20,546 nt of DNA from Ardenticatenaceae bacterium (GCA_020634395.1 JACKBU010000044.1:1-20546); one strand, 5' to 3'. Shown: positions 7,499 to 16,453, counted from the first letter of the stretch. The notes: a model not told the origin generated them from the letters alone. A program made the numbers and translations.

Positions 7499-10400
7499 TC
7501 AGTCCACGATCCGTTCCACCTGTGCCGCGCGTTCTTTAGGCAGTGTAAAAAAGAAGGAACTGCCTGCGCTCGGCTCACTGACAACCCAAATTTTGCCCTG
7601 ATGAGCATCCACAATGCGTTTCACAATAGCCAGGCCAATGCCGGTTCCGCCAAATCGCCGCCGCGACGATCCATCGATCTGGTAAAAACGATCAAAAATG
7701 CGGGATTGTTTTTCCTTTGGCATACCAATCCCCTGGTCCGAAACAGTCACGCGCACCTCTTTTTCTGACTCTTCCAAAGTCACAAGAATCGTGCCACCGT
7801 TAGGACTAAACTTCATGGCATTGGCGATCAGGTTATCCAAAACCTGGTTAATTCTGCCTTTATCAACAGGCACAATAACAGGTGACGCCGGAAGCCGCGC
7901 TTCCACCATCAAGCCTTTCTTTTCAGCCACCATACGATGACCAGCAAGCGCCGTTCGGATTAAATCGTTCAGGGAATGAGGAGCGATCTGTAAGTTTCCA
8001 GCGTCGATGCGCTGCAAGGTGATGATGTCGTCTATGAGCCGGGTTATTTCGTCAGTCTTGGTAGCCACAATTTGTAAGGCATCTTGCTGCTCCGGTGTCA
8101 CCAGACCCATTTCTCCATCCATCAAAAGATCCACGTAGCCTTTCACAAATGTCAGCGGGGTCCGCAGTTCATGGGAGACGTTTTGCACCAACTCATCCTT
8201 CAGGCGGTCACTTTCTTTTAATTCTTCATACGCTTCGGCTAACTCGGCCGCCCGCGCTTCTACCTCTTCAAACAGACCGGCGTTAGAAATGGCAATGCTT
8301 ACCTGCGCGGCAGCAATGGTCATCAACTGCAGGTCCGAATCACTGAAAGCGTTGGGTTGATCGCTGTCGATGGTAAGCGTTCCGATGGTTTCACCACGGA
8401 CAATCAGGGGAACCACCAGCAGGCTGCGCACAATTTCGCTGAAGAACAAGAACTCGGGTTCCTTGTACGTATCCCGAATATAGACAAGCTGGCCGTGCTT
8501 CACCACATCACCAGAAATACTTTCGTCTACCTGCATGCGGGCTTGCATGTACTCTTCATTTACGCCTGCTGCAGCGGCCACAACCAGCTCCAGCCTGTCC
8601 TCGGTTAGCATGGTGATGGTGCTGGCGCGGGCGTTAAGGAGACCCTGCAGGATTTGCACTGTCGTCTGCAGTACGGAGCGGATCTTCAACTTGCCGGTAA
8701 CTTTTTGAGCCATGTCCACCAGGGCAGACATATCACGCAGGCGGCGCTGCGATTCATCAAACAGGCGCGCGTTACGAACTGCGACGGCCGCCTGGTCGGC
8801 CAGGAGGTTGAGCAGCAGAATTTCGTCTTTCGTGAAGGTGTGGGTATGCAGATAGGTGATGGTGAAGGCGCCAATTACTTCATCGCCGCGTTTCAAGGGG
8901 AAGCCGGCAATGGCCTGTATGCCCCAGGCCTGGGCCGCCTCGGACTGAAAAAGTGGGTGTTCGGGGGCATTGTTAATGATGATAGGTTCGCCGCGCTGGA
9001 CAACAGTAGCGGTGAGTCCGTTGGGACGCACGGCCGTTACCGCCGCATCACGACGGCCGTCTCGCCACAAAGCCGATCCAAACGAAAATTTGCCCGTCTC
9101 CTGGTCATAAAAATAAATGTGCAGATTGGTAGCATCCACCAACTTCAGGGCCGACTCGGTAATGGCATCCAGTACAGTGCTCTGTTTTAGCGGTGTGTTC
9201 AGCTGCAGCACAATGTTGTGAAACGTGGCCAGCTCTTCGACCCGGCGTTGTGCCTGAGCGAACAGATGTGCATGTTCGATGGCAATCGCCGCCTGGCTGG
9301 CCAGATTTTGCGCCAATCGTCTTTCTGCCGCCGTAAAAGAGCGCAAATCCGACACCTGTCCCAGGGCCAGCAGCCCCAACACATCCTCACCGCGCACCAG
9401 CGGAACCAACAACGCGGCGTTTAACCCGGCCGCCGCAAGCAGCGCCTGCCTGTCCGGGGAATGGGCATTATCGGACCGCAGCGAATAGAGCTCGCGGGTA
9501 GCCAGCACATACTGGATAATTTCGTTTTGCTCCAGGTCGACAACCCGGCTCATGCCGATTGGCTCAATAATCGGACTTCCCTCAAAGGATGAATCCATTT
9601 TCTGGTGCAGGTTACTATGCGCTGCCGGAATAAAATGCTGGCGTCCGCGATCCCAGACAAAAATCGTGCAGCTATCCACCTGCAAAGCACGCACCATTTC
9701 CGCCACCACCGATTTGAGGACAAATTCCTGGTCTAGATTGGCTGTCATGGTGGCGCTGGCCTGGTACAGCGTGTTGAGTTCGTTCAGTTGTTGTTGGGTC
9801 TGGCGGTAGAGGTAGGCGTTTTGCAGGGCAACGGCCGTATGCGCGGCCAACGTAGAAGCCAGCCAGCGCTGATGCCTGTCAAAAGCATGAGGTTCGCAGC
9901 TTTGGATAATCAGCGCACCCAGCACTTCTCCACCGGCCACCAGCGGCGTGCCTAACCAGCTGCAAATAGGATCGCTGCCCGGAAACGGCCGCCAGCGCTC
10001 ATCGGCGGAAGGGTTGTTGAGCAAGATGGCTTCTTTTTCGCGCAACATCTCTTGCAGCAAAGGATGATCTTGCCAGATGATTTCGAGATCGGCCGGCGAG
10101 TGATCAAGCGGCCTTCCCGCCGTATCACGGCTGGCTGCCAGCCGGGTTTGCTGATGATCCATCAGGAAAACGTACGCCGTTTCAAAGTTCACCAGCGCCT
10201 CCAAAGCCTCCAGTAAATTCGTGAGGACCGCTTCTTGTTCCAGAGTGCCGCTGATGCTAGAAATAGCCTGGCGCAGAGCCACCGCTATCTGATAATCGCG
10301 CGTGCCTTTTGCTACCAGTTCCTGAGCACGGGAGTAAAGTTGATGATTGTGCACGGCCGTGGCGACGTGGGTAGCAATCGCCTGCAAAATATCAAAATCG

Positions 10401-11146
10401 GCCGGCTGAAAAGCGTCACGCGTATCGCTCTGAACAGAAATCGCCCCCATCACTTCGTCGCCAAAGAACATGGGCACACACATCACCGCCGCCGGATTGG
10501 TTTTCAGAGCCAGTCCGGGGACCGGTTTATCATCGTGGACCCAATCGTTGGAGAAATACGGCAGTCCGTTGGCCACCACCCAACTGGCCAGATTCTCCGC
10601 ACTGAGGCTGGAAATTGGAGGCGGGTGCATGGCCTGGTGATGGTGCAGCAAGCTGGGGAAAGTTATCTGGTTGGTCTCCACATCATGCAAGGCGATGTAG
10701 CCGGTGGAACAGCTAAACGCGGCCAGGATCTGCTGCTGCACGTCCTCCAGCATCCGCTGTAGAGGACCAATCGGCCGCAGCGCTTCGGAAACGCCGTACA
10801 TGATCTCCAGGAAACGCAGCTGCGCGGCTTCGGTGACAGGGCGGAAAAAAGGCGCTGTAGCCAAGAGGGCCACGGCCGTTTCTGCCAATGCCTGCTCTTC
10901 TTCCAAAAAGGGAGTCGGGCGCGTCAACGTCCACCAGTAGCCGGTATAGCCCACAGCCAGATGCAGAGCGAAGTCCGTCACTGCCTGATCGGTAACGGCC
11001 GTCTGAGAGAGAACGGCCGTTTGGGCGTGAAGCTGTTCAGACGCTAGATGAAAGGCCAGATTTTGCACCTGGGCCAAAGTTGTCGCTAACTTAAGCTGCG
11101 ATGGCCAATGCCTGATAGCTCCGAAGTCAATTACATGCTGTGGCAT
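7499..11146 (-). CDS. soluble sensor histidine kinase with five GAF domains
   Basis: With the ATG at 11146 this is 1215 aa; an in-frame TTG at 11161 would add five residues, and neither has a clear ribosome binding site. Residues 1-125 are an unassigned helical region. Five GAF domains follow at about 130-270, 300-445, 470-628, 653-795 and 820-957, each ending in a long helix of the form AVAVxNAxLF. A coiled linker (about 957-988) leads to the HisKA box NVSHELRTP with phospho-acceptor His992. The ATPase domain follows with N box DNLIANAMKF (Asn1109), G1 DQGIGMP (about 1137) and G2 GGTGIGLAIV (about 1166). No transmembrane segment is seen, so it is expected to be cytoplasmic. The GAF ligands (heme, tetrapyrrole, cyclic nucleotide, small molecule) cannot be told, and I saw no obvious bilin cysteine motif. 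No response regulator is adjacent. adenosine deaminase follows downstream; a functional link is unproven. Confidence 0.93.
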   Translation of the reverse strand: MPQHVIDFGAIRHWPSQLKLATTLAQVQNLAFHLASEQLHAQTAVLSQTAVTDQAVTDFALHLAVGYTGYWWTLTRPTPFLEEEQALAETAVALLATAPFFRPVTEAAQLRFLEIMYGVSEALRPIGPLQRMLEDVQQQILAAFSCSTGYIALHDVETNQITFPSLLHHHQAMHPPPISSLSAENLASWVVANGLPYFSNDWVHDDKPVPGLALKTNPAAVMCVPMFFGDEVMGAISVQSDTRDAFQPADFDILQAIATHVATAVHNHQLYSRAQELVAKGTRDYQIAVALRQAISSISGTLEQEAVLTNLLEALEALVNFETAYVFLMDHQQTRLAASRDTAGRPLDHSPADLEIIWQDHPLLQEMLREKEAILLNNPSADERWRPFPGSDPICSWLGTPLVAGGEVLGALIIQSCEPHAFDRHQRWLASTLAAHTAVALQNAYLYRQTQQQLNELNTLYQASATMTANLDQEFVLKSVVAEMVRALQVDSCTIFVWDRGRQHFIPAAHSNLHQKMDSSFEGSPIIEPIGMSRVVDLEQNEIIQYVLATRELYSLRSDNAHSPDRQALLAAAGLNAALLVPLVRGEDVLGLLALGQVSDLRSFTAAERRLAQNLASQAAIAIEHAHLFAQAQRRVEELATFHNIVLQLNTPLKQSTVLDAITESALKLVDATNLHIYFYDQETGKFSFGSALWRDGRRDAAVTAVRPNGLTATVVQRGEPIIINNAPEHPLFQSEAAQAWGIQAIAGFPLKRGDEVIGAFTITYLHTHTFTKDEILLLNLLADQAAVAVRNARLFDESQRRLRDMSALVDMAQKVTGKLKIRSVLQTTVQILQGLLNARASTITMLTEDRLELVVAAAAGVNEEYMQARMQVDESISGDVVKHGQLVYIRDTYKEPEFLFFSEIVRSLLVVPLIVRGETIGTLTIDSDQPNAFSDSDLQLMTIAAAQVSIAISNAGLFEEVEARAAELAEAYEELKESDRLKDELVQNVSHELRTPLTFVKGYVDLLMDGEMGLVTPEQQDALQIVATKTDEITRLIDDIITLQRIDAGNLQIAPHSLNDLIRTALAGHRMVAEKKGLMVEARLPASPVIVPVDKGRINQVLDNLIANAMKFSPNGGTILVTLEESEKEVRVTVSDQGIGMPKEKQSRIFDRFYQIDGSSRRRFGGTGIGLAIVKRIVDAHQGKIWVVSEPSAGSSFFFTLPKERAAQVERIVD

Positions 11147-11301
11147 AGGTTGATTACTCAACTGGGAACAAGATCCGCTCGCCCGCTGGCCGATTGATCA
11201 CGCCCGCCAGCGGCAAATAAACAAACAACTCACCAGGATTCCAAACTTGGGCGAACCCGATAGACATTGATAAAAGCACTAATTCGTCTTGCCGTCAATG
11301 T

Positions 11302-11330
11302 ATGCTAGTGAAAGAGACGTTAAAAGTCAA
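11302..11330 (-). promoter_or_regulatory. candidate promoter for the GAF histidine kinase gene
   Basis: On the minus strand TTGACT (11330-11325) and TAGCAT (11307-11302) are 17 nt apart. A second, weaker pair lies just downstream: TTGACG (11298-11293) and TTTTAT (11275-11270), also 17 nt apart. They sit between the secA terminator and the kinase start, where an independent promoter is needed. Match quality is moderate and the call is an inference. Confidence 0.38.
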
Positions 11331-11338
11331 CGGTTGGT

Positions 11339-11374
11339 AAAAAAAGACAGCGCTCTCAATTGAACGCTGTCTTT
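11339..11374 (-). terminator. intrinsic terminator of secA
   Basis: Ten-base arms AAAGACAGCG (11343-11352) and CGCTGTCTTT (11365-11374) pair perfectly around a 12-nt loop. Read on the minus strand, the stem is followed by a run of seven T (11345-11339, partly within the stem). It begins 10 nt past the secA stop, the expected place. Confidence 0.9.
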
Positions 11375-11383
11375 CTATCTCAT

Positions 11384-14300
11384 TTAGCGGCGAGACGGCC
11401 GTTTCTTGCCCGCGGCCTGGCCTCCGGCAGGAACGGCCGTGGCCCCCTTGCTGCCGTGGCAGTGCTTGTACTTCTTGCCACTGCCACACGGGCACGGATC
11501 GTTGCGGCCCACTTTGGGAACATCGCGGCGCAGTTCCACACCCTTCCCCTGCTCCCGCTTAACCACCTGATAACCCGCTTCCTGGGCCTTCAACTGATAG
11601 GTCACTTCCGCCTCTTGCTGTTTCACATATGCCTGATGGCTGGCCACCTGACGGAAGAAACGATCCACCACGTCGCGATCGATATTGTGGCGCATGTCGG
11701 CAAACATCTCCGCCGAGCGAATCTTGTACTGCACCTTAGGATCGCGCTGGCCGACTGCTTCCAGACCTACTTCACGGCGCAGATCATCCATCGCCGTCAG
11801 ATAATCGCGCCATTCACGATCAATCGAATCCAACAGCAGCAGCCGCTGGAAATTCTGGTACTCTTCTTCCCCGATGCGCGCGCGCCACTTGTCCTGCTGG
11901 GTCTGGACGTAGCCGCGCAGCGCGGCCACCAACTGCTCGCTGTCCAGCGTGGAGAGGCTCGTCAACAGCAGGTCGCGCACGGCCGCATCAACCGCCAGCC
12001 GAAACCGCAGCTGGCGCGATGCCGCATTCTTCACCGAGAGGCCGTCCACGTTAAACTGGCCAAAAGCCTGATTCAGCTTCTCTTCCGCATCCTGCCAGAT
12101 TTTGGTTCGTTCCCCCGGGTCGATTTGCTGAGCCAGGAAATCGTTGTAAAACTCTTCCACGTGGGCCAGATAATCACGCCGCGCGTTCTCCCGGGCTTGA
12201 ACCTGACCGCTGCGCCGGCTGGCCAGGCTGCCTAGATTGGGCACCGTCGCCAGCAGTGGCAAGAATCGGCCCATGGCCTGCAGCAGCTGCTGGATATTCA
12301 GGCCATTCTCTTCATTTTCGTAGGCCAGCGTGAGCAGCTCTTCGGTCAGGCGGTTGGGCTGCATGTCCGCCAGTTCCGCCCGGTCCAATTCTACAATCGC
12401 AGGCAGCAGCCCGCGCAGGCGAGCCACCACCCCATTTATGTTGATGGTGTCCAGCGCATCGGTGCTGAAATCGTTGATAGTCCGGTCAATTTCGCCGCGG
12501 ATGAAGGAGATGTAATTATTGATGTAGTTATTAACCAGCTCCTCAACGGCCGTAGTAAAAGCATCTTCAATCTTGTCGTCCAGGTCAATAGTTTCGCCCA
12601 GTAAAATGGCCCGGCGCTCGTTGTAAATAGCTTGCCGCTGGCGATTCATCACGTCGTCATATTCCACGACGTTTTTACGAATGTCAAAGTTGTAGCCTTC
12701 GATACGCTCCTGGGAGCTTTCGATGATGCGGTCCAGCACCGAAAACTCCAGCGGTGTGTCTTCCGGAATACTGGACAAGACACCGCGCGACATCCACGCT
12801 TTCAGGCGCTCGCCGCCAAACCGCCGCATCAAGTCGTCTTCCAGGGAAAGGAAGAAGCGGGATGAGCCGGGGTCGCCCTGGCGCGCTGCGCGGCCGCGCA
12901 GCTGGTTGTCGATGCGCCGCGACTCGTGTCTTTCTGAACCAATGACATGCAAGCCACCCAACTGGCGCACTTCTTTTTGTTCAGCTTTGGTCATTGCCAT
13001 CACTTCGTGGATGCGCTCGATGATGTCGTCGGGCATGCCGGGCACGGCCGTTTGAATTGCCTGTGCCTCCGCGTCTTTGTTCCCTAACACGGCCCGAATA
13101 ATCGCCGCGCGGGCATTGTAATGCCTGTCGAAGAGCATTTCGGCCAGGAATTGGGCCGTGGCTGTGGGGTCTTCGTGGATGGTCTGGTAACGGCCGTATT
13201 CCTCTTGCAGCCGCACAATGTCATCAACGAGCGCGACATTCTTGTTCAACTCATCCAGGTAAAGCCGGGCTTCGCCCAACATGCCACCCCGCACCAGGCG
13301 AATGACGTGTAAAATTTGGTCATAATCCAGTTCGTAAGGCTCTTGCAGCGTACGCGCCAGGAACCCAATAATCTGCACCTTCTCAATTTCCGCCAGTGCT
13401 TCGTCGAACTGGATCTTAACTTCCTGCAGTTCATCCACCAACGCCTCGTCCAGTTTAGGATGCTTCTGGGCATACGCGCGGGCGCTTTCTTCGCCTTCAA
13501 CAAACAACTGCACGGCAAGCTGCGTCAGTTGCCGGCGATCAAACAGTTGTTTTTCGATCATCTCTGAAGCCAAACCTTCAGGATTGCCGCCTAGCAAAAT
13601 GTCGGTGCCACGACCGGCCATATTGGTGGAAATGGTAACCGCCTGCTTTCGACCGGCCTGCGCCACTACCAACGCCTCAGACTGGTGCATTTTAGCATTC
13701 AGAACAGAGTGTGGAATGCCTGCGGCTTTCAACATCCTGTCAATTGTTTCGGAATGCTCTACGGACGTCGTGCCGACGAGAATCGGCCGTCCGGCTTCGT
13801 GAACACGTTTGATTTCGCGAATGATGGCTCCATCTTTCGCTTCCACGGTAGCGTACACCTGATCGGCAAAGTCAATACGCTTGAAAAAGACCGGCTGGCC
13901 GGTTTCGGGATTAATGTAGGAGATGGCGTCCGCGCCTTCTATTTTTTCTTTGTGCTCTTGCAGGCCAAGACGGCCACTTTCTACAATATCCTGCACGTTG
14001 GTCGGCAGCGGTGCCACGCCCAACTCATAAATTTCGTCGAACTCTTCGGCATCCGTCAGCGCCGTACCAGTCATGCCGGCCAGCTTTTCGTACAGCCGAA
14101 AATAGTTCTGCAAGGTAATCGTCGCCACCGTCACCGTCTCGCGGCGCACGTTCACCCCTTCTTTGGCCTCAATCGCTTCGTGCAGCCCGTCGGAATAGCG
14201 GCGTCCGGGCATCAAACGGCCGGTAAAATCATCCACGATGATCACTTCGCCATCTTGTACCACGTAATCCACATCCCGCTTAAACAAGTATTGCGCGCGC

Positions 14301-15304
14301 AAAGCGTTGTCCAGGTAATAAGTCAGGTGGAAAAAGCGCGGGTCATACAGGTTATCCCCCGCATCCTGATCAATTTCCGGAATCCGGTTCTCAATTTCAG
14401 CAATACCCATTTCCGTCAGACTGACGGAACGGCTCTTTTCATCGATATCATAATGGCCGGTAGGATCTTCATCTTCTTCGGCCGTGTTCTCTTTCAATCG
14501 GCGCACATACTCGGCAAAACGCACATAATCCTTGCCAGAACGGGGCGCCGGCCCGGATATGATGAGCGGGGTACGTGCTTCGTCGATCAGCACGTTGTCA
14601 ACCTCGTCGATGACGGCGTAATGCAGTTCCCGCTGTACGATGCGATCCTTGCTGGTAGCCATGTTGTCGCGCAGGTAATCAAAACCAAACTCACTGCTGA
14701 TACCATACGTGATATCAGCCATATAAGCTTGCTGGCGGGTACAAGGCCGCCAGTGTACCAGGCGCTCATCTTCCAGTTCTGCTCCAGGGTTCACGTAGTC
14801 AGGATCATACAATGCCGAAAACTGCTGTGGCCCAATGCAGGCGACACTCAGCCCCAAGTGGTAGAAGATATTGCCCATCCAGCCGCCGTCGCGCCGGGCC
14901 AGATATTCATTTACGGTGACCAGGTGCACCCCACGCCCTGTGAGAGCATTGAGGAAAAGCGGCAGAGTCGCCACCAGGGTTTTACCTTCACCGGTGCGCA
15001 TTTCCACTACTTCGCCACGGTGCAGCAAAATGCCGCCCATGATTTGCACATCGTAATGGCGCAAACCGGTCGTACGTACGGAAGCTTCACGCACCAGCGC
15101 GTAGGCTTCCACCAGCAAATCCTCCAAGGTTTCGCCAGCTTCGCAACGTTCGCGCAGTTCGGCCGTTTTGGCCCGCAGCTGCTCGTCCGACATTTGCTGC
15201 AGCTGGGGCTCCAGTTCCCCAACTTCATCCACAATGGATCGTAAGCCGTCGATCAGTTTTTTGTTGGAATCGCCAACAATTTTAGTGAGTAGTTTTTTGA
15301 ACAT
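11384..15304 (-). CDS. secA: protein translocase ATPase SecA, unusually long
   Basis: SecA is the ATPase motor that drives unfolded preproteins through SecYEG. All core parts are present: N-terminal helix, Walker A MRTGEGKT (102-109), EFGFDYLRDNM (205-215), Walker B VIDEVDN with LIDEARTPLIISG (231-251), TGRLMPGRRYSDGLHEAIEAK (361-381), AGMTGTA (409-415), STNMAGRGTDILLGG (559-573), and the arginine-finger region HESRRIDNQLRGRAARQGDPG (793-813). At the C-terminus is a zinc SEC-C tail, C-x-C-x8-C-H, at Cys1271, 1273, 1282 and His1283. At 1306 aa it is about 400 residues longer than E. coli SecA (901) and 465 longer than B. subtilis SecA (841). The excess lies mainly at about 577-780, within nucleotide-binding domain 2, and about 905-1150, within the helical scaffold/wing region. 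The start is ATG 15304. It has its own terminator at 11339-11374. The gene is intact, without frameshift. Confidence 0.97.
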   Translation of the reverse strand: MFKKLLTKIVGDSNKKLIDGLRSIVDEVGELEPQLQQMSDEQLRAKTAELRERCEAGETLEDLLVEAYALVREASVRTTGLRHYDVQIMGGILLHRGEVVEMRTGEGKTLVATLPLFLNALTGRGVHLVTVNEYLARRDGGWMGNIFYHLGLSVACIGPQQFSALYDPDYVNPGAELEDERLVHWRPCTRQQAYMADITYGISSEFGFDYLRDNMATSKDRIVQRELHYAVIDEVDNVLIDEARTPLIISGPAPRSGKDYVRFAEYVRRLKENTAEEDEDPTGHYDIDEKSRSVSLTEMGIAEIENRIPEIDQDAGDNLYDPRFFHLTYYLDNALRAQYLFKRDVDYVVQDGEVIIVDDFTGRLMPGRRYSDGLHEAIEAKEGVNVRRETVTVATITLQNYFRLYEKLAGMTGTALTDAEEFDEIYELGVAPLPTNVQDIVESGRLGLQEHKEKIEGADAISYINPETGQPVFFKRIDFADQVYATVEAKDGAIIREIKRVHEAGRPILVGTTSVEHSETIDRMLKAAGIPHSVLNAKMHQSEALVVAQAGRKQAVTISTNMAGRGTDILLGGNPEGLASEMIEKQLFDRRQLTQLAVQLFVEGEESARAYAQKHPKLDEALVDELQEVKIQFDEALAEIEKVQIIGFLARTLQEPYELDYDQILHVIRLVRGGMLGEARLYLDELNKNVALVDDIVRLQEEYGRYQTIHEDPTATAQFLAEMLFDRHYNARAAIIRAVLGNKDAEAQAIQTAVPGMPDDIIERIHEVMAMTKAEQKEVRQLGGLHVIGSERHESRRIDNQLRGRAARQGDPGSSRFFLSLEDDLMRRFGGERLKAWMSRGVLSSIPEDTPLEFSVLDRIIESSQERIEGYNFDIRKNVVEYDDVMNRQRQAIYNERRAILLGETIDLDDKIEDAFTTAVEELVNNYINNYISFIRGEIDRTINDFSTDALDTININGVVARLRGLLPAIVELDRAELADMQPNRLTEELLTLAYENEENGLNIQQLLQAMGRFLPLLATVPNLGSLASRRSGQVQARENARRDYLAHVEEFYNDFLAQQIDPGERTKIWQDAEEKLNQAFGQFNVDGLSVKNAASRQLRFRLAVDAAVRDLLLTSLSTLDSEQLVAALRGYVQTQQDKWRARIGEEEYQNFQRLLLLDSIDREWRDYLTAMDDLRREVGLEAVGQRDPKVQYKIRSAEMFADMRHNIDRDVVDRFFRQVASHQAYVKQQEAEVTYQLKAQEAGYQVVKREQGKGVELRRDVPKVGRNDPCPCGSGKKYKHCHGSKGATAVPAGGQAAGKKRPSRR

Positions 15305-15343
15305 AACGATTTTGAGACCTTTGAAAACGTCCGATTTTCCGAA

Positions 15344-15368
15344 GACTTTTGGCTGTCCGTCAAAAGTC
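15344..15368 (-). repeat. inverted repeat in the secA leader
   Basis: GACTTTTG (15344-15351) and CAAAAGTC (15361-15368) are perfect complements around a 9-nt loop. It lies 40 nt upstream of the secA ATG and only 2 nt from the 13-bp inverted repeat at 15371. It has no following T run, so a leader hairpin or operator is as likely as termination. Confidence 0.6.
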
Positions 15369-15370
15369 CA

Positions 15371-15406
15371 AAAATTAGAGACTGGCGCAGTGCAGTCTCT
15401 AATTTT
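15371..15406 (-). terminator. perfect 13-bp inverted repeat, probable prs terminator or secA leader hairpin
   Basis: The arms AAAATTAGAGACT (15371-15383) and AGTCTCTAATTTT (15394-15406) are perfect complements around a 10-nt loop. On the minus strand the stem ends in five T (15374-15370). It lies 88 nt past the prs stop and 66 nt before the secA ATG. A possible -10 box TATAGA (minus, 15421-15416) just upstream would put this hairpin at the very 5' end of a secA transcript. I cannot choose between the two roles. Confidence 0.65.
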
Positions 15407-15494
15407 CGTCGCAACTCTATAGGAATTGTGCGCCCTAATTTACCACGTTTGCCTTAATTTTGTATTAACACCGCAGCATCGGGACGCCAACTTC

Positions 15495-16448
15495 TTATTC
15501 ATTAAACAATTCGCCTACGCTGCGGCCCTCATGAGTGCGTAAAATGACCTCGCCCAAAAGATTAGCTACTGAGAGAATCGTCATATTGGGCAGCATTTTT
15601 TGCGGCGGGATAGGTACCGTGTCTGTGGTAATAATCTCTTTGATAGGCAAATTTCGCAAACGGGTTGTCGCGGGGTCTGATAAGATGGGGTGTGTAAACG
15701 CCACGTAGACGTCGTGGGCGCCCTTCATTTTTACCAGGTTGACAGCCTGCTCGATGGAACCGGCCGTGTCCACCAGATCGTCGACAATGATCACGTCCAT
15801 GTCGGTGACATTGCCGATTAATGATAGGGCTTCGCGCCCGCGCGTGTTACCCTGGCGTCTTTTCTCTACAAAGGCCAGGGGCAGATCGAGCTGGGCGGCA
15901 AAGTTACGGCCTTGTTTGGCAAAGCCTAAATCGGGGGTAACGACAACTGCGTCTAGCTCCTTTAAGCGCAAATAGTCTGTGAGGAGATAGGAAGCGGTTA
16001 ACGAATCACCAGGAATCTTGTAAAAGCCCTGGATTTGCCCGGCGTGCAGATCGACTGTCATCCAACGGTCTGCGCCGGCGACTTCTATCATGTCGGCCAG
16101 CAAGCGGGCGGTGATAGGCACGCGGGGTTCAACTTTTTTGTCGCTTTGCGAATAGGCCATATAGGGGACAACGGCCGTTATCCGCCCCGCCGAATCGCGC
16201 TTCAAACAATCGATGGCTATCAACATCTCCATCATGTTGCGGTGCACGGGTCGCGCATGGCTCTGGATAATGTACACGTCCTGGCCCCGTACGCTGCCCA
16301 GTAAGCGCACAAGCAAGTTTTCGTTGGGGAACTCCACAATATCCCAGGGACTGACCGGGATGCCAATATAGTTAGCAATACGATGAGCCAGTTCCGGGCA
16401 GCCGGAACCGGCAAATAACTTGATGTCGCCAAATGTGCTGAGGGTCAT
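15495..16448 (-). CDS. prs: ribose-phosphate pyrophosphokinase (PRPP synthetase)
   Basis: The enzyme makes phosphoribosyl pyrophosphate from ribose 5-phosphate and ATP for nucleotide, histidine and tryptophan synthesis. It is 317 aa, the usual class I length. Key parts, numbered from the first of two ATGs: SHARPVHRNMMEMLIAID (64-81), the catalytic DLHAGQIQGF (134-143) with its histidine, KRR (197-199), and the PRPP-binding loop VDDLVDTAGS (223-232). The ATP-contact segment reads YSQSDKK (100-106) where E. coli has YARQDRK, so the Arg and Gln that contact ATP there are Gln and Ser here. Two adjacent ATGs (16451, 16448) compete: GAGG at 16459-16456 is 4 nt from the first and 7 nt from the second, so I favour 16448. 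The gene follows meaB after about 20 nt and is probably the last of the mcmA2-meaB-prs transcript. Confidence 0.95.
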   Translation of the reverse strand: MTLSTFGDIKLFAGSGCPELAHRIANYIGIPVSPWDIVEFPNENLLVRLLGSVRGQDVYIIQSHARPVHRNMMEMLIAIDCLKRDSAGRITAVVPYMAYSQSDKKVEPRVPITARLLADMIEVAGADRWMTVDLHAGQIQGFYKIPGDSLTASYLLTDYLRLKELDAVVVTPDLGFAKQGRNFAAQLDLPLAFVEKRRQGNTRGREALSLIGNVTDMDVIIVDDLVDTAGSIEQAVNLVKMKGAHDVYVAFTHPILSDPATTRLRNLPIKEIITTDTVPIPPQKMLPNMTILSVANLLGEVILRTHEGRSVGELFNE

Positions 16449-16453
16449 CATTG

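Noticed and set aside
11360..12235. 291-codon open frame on the plus strand, antisense to the secA 3' end
   Set aside because: It overlaps the secA terminator and SEC-C tail, has no start signals, and its low-complexity Leu/Ala/His composition is typical of an antisense frame.
13685..15244. 519-codon open frame on the plus strand, antisense to secA
   Set aside because: It lies wholly inside secA, opposite its best conserved motifs. It has no ribosome site, shows no recognisable domain, and its composition fits a shadow frame of a GC-rich gene.
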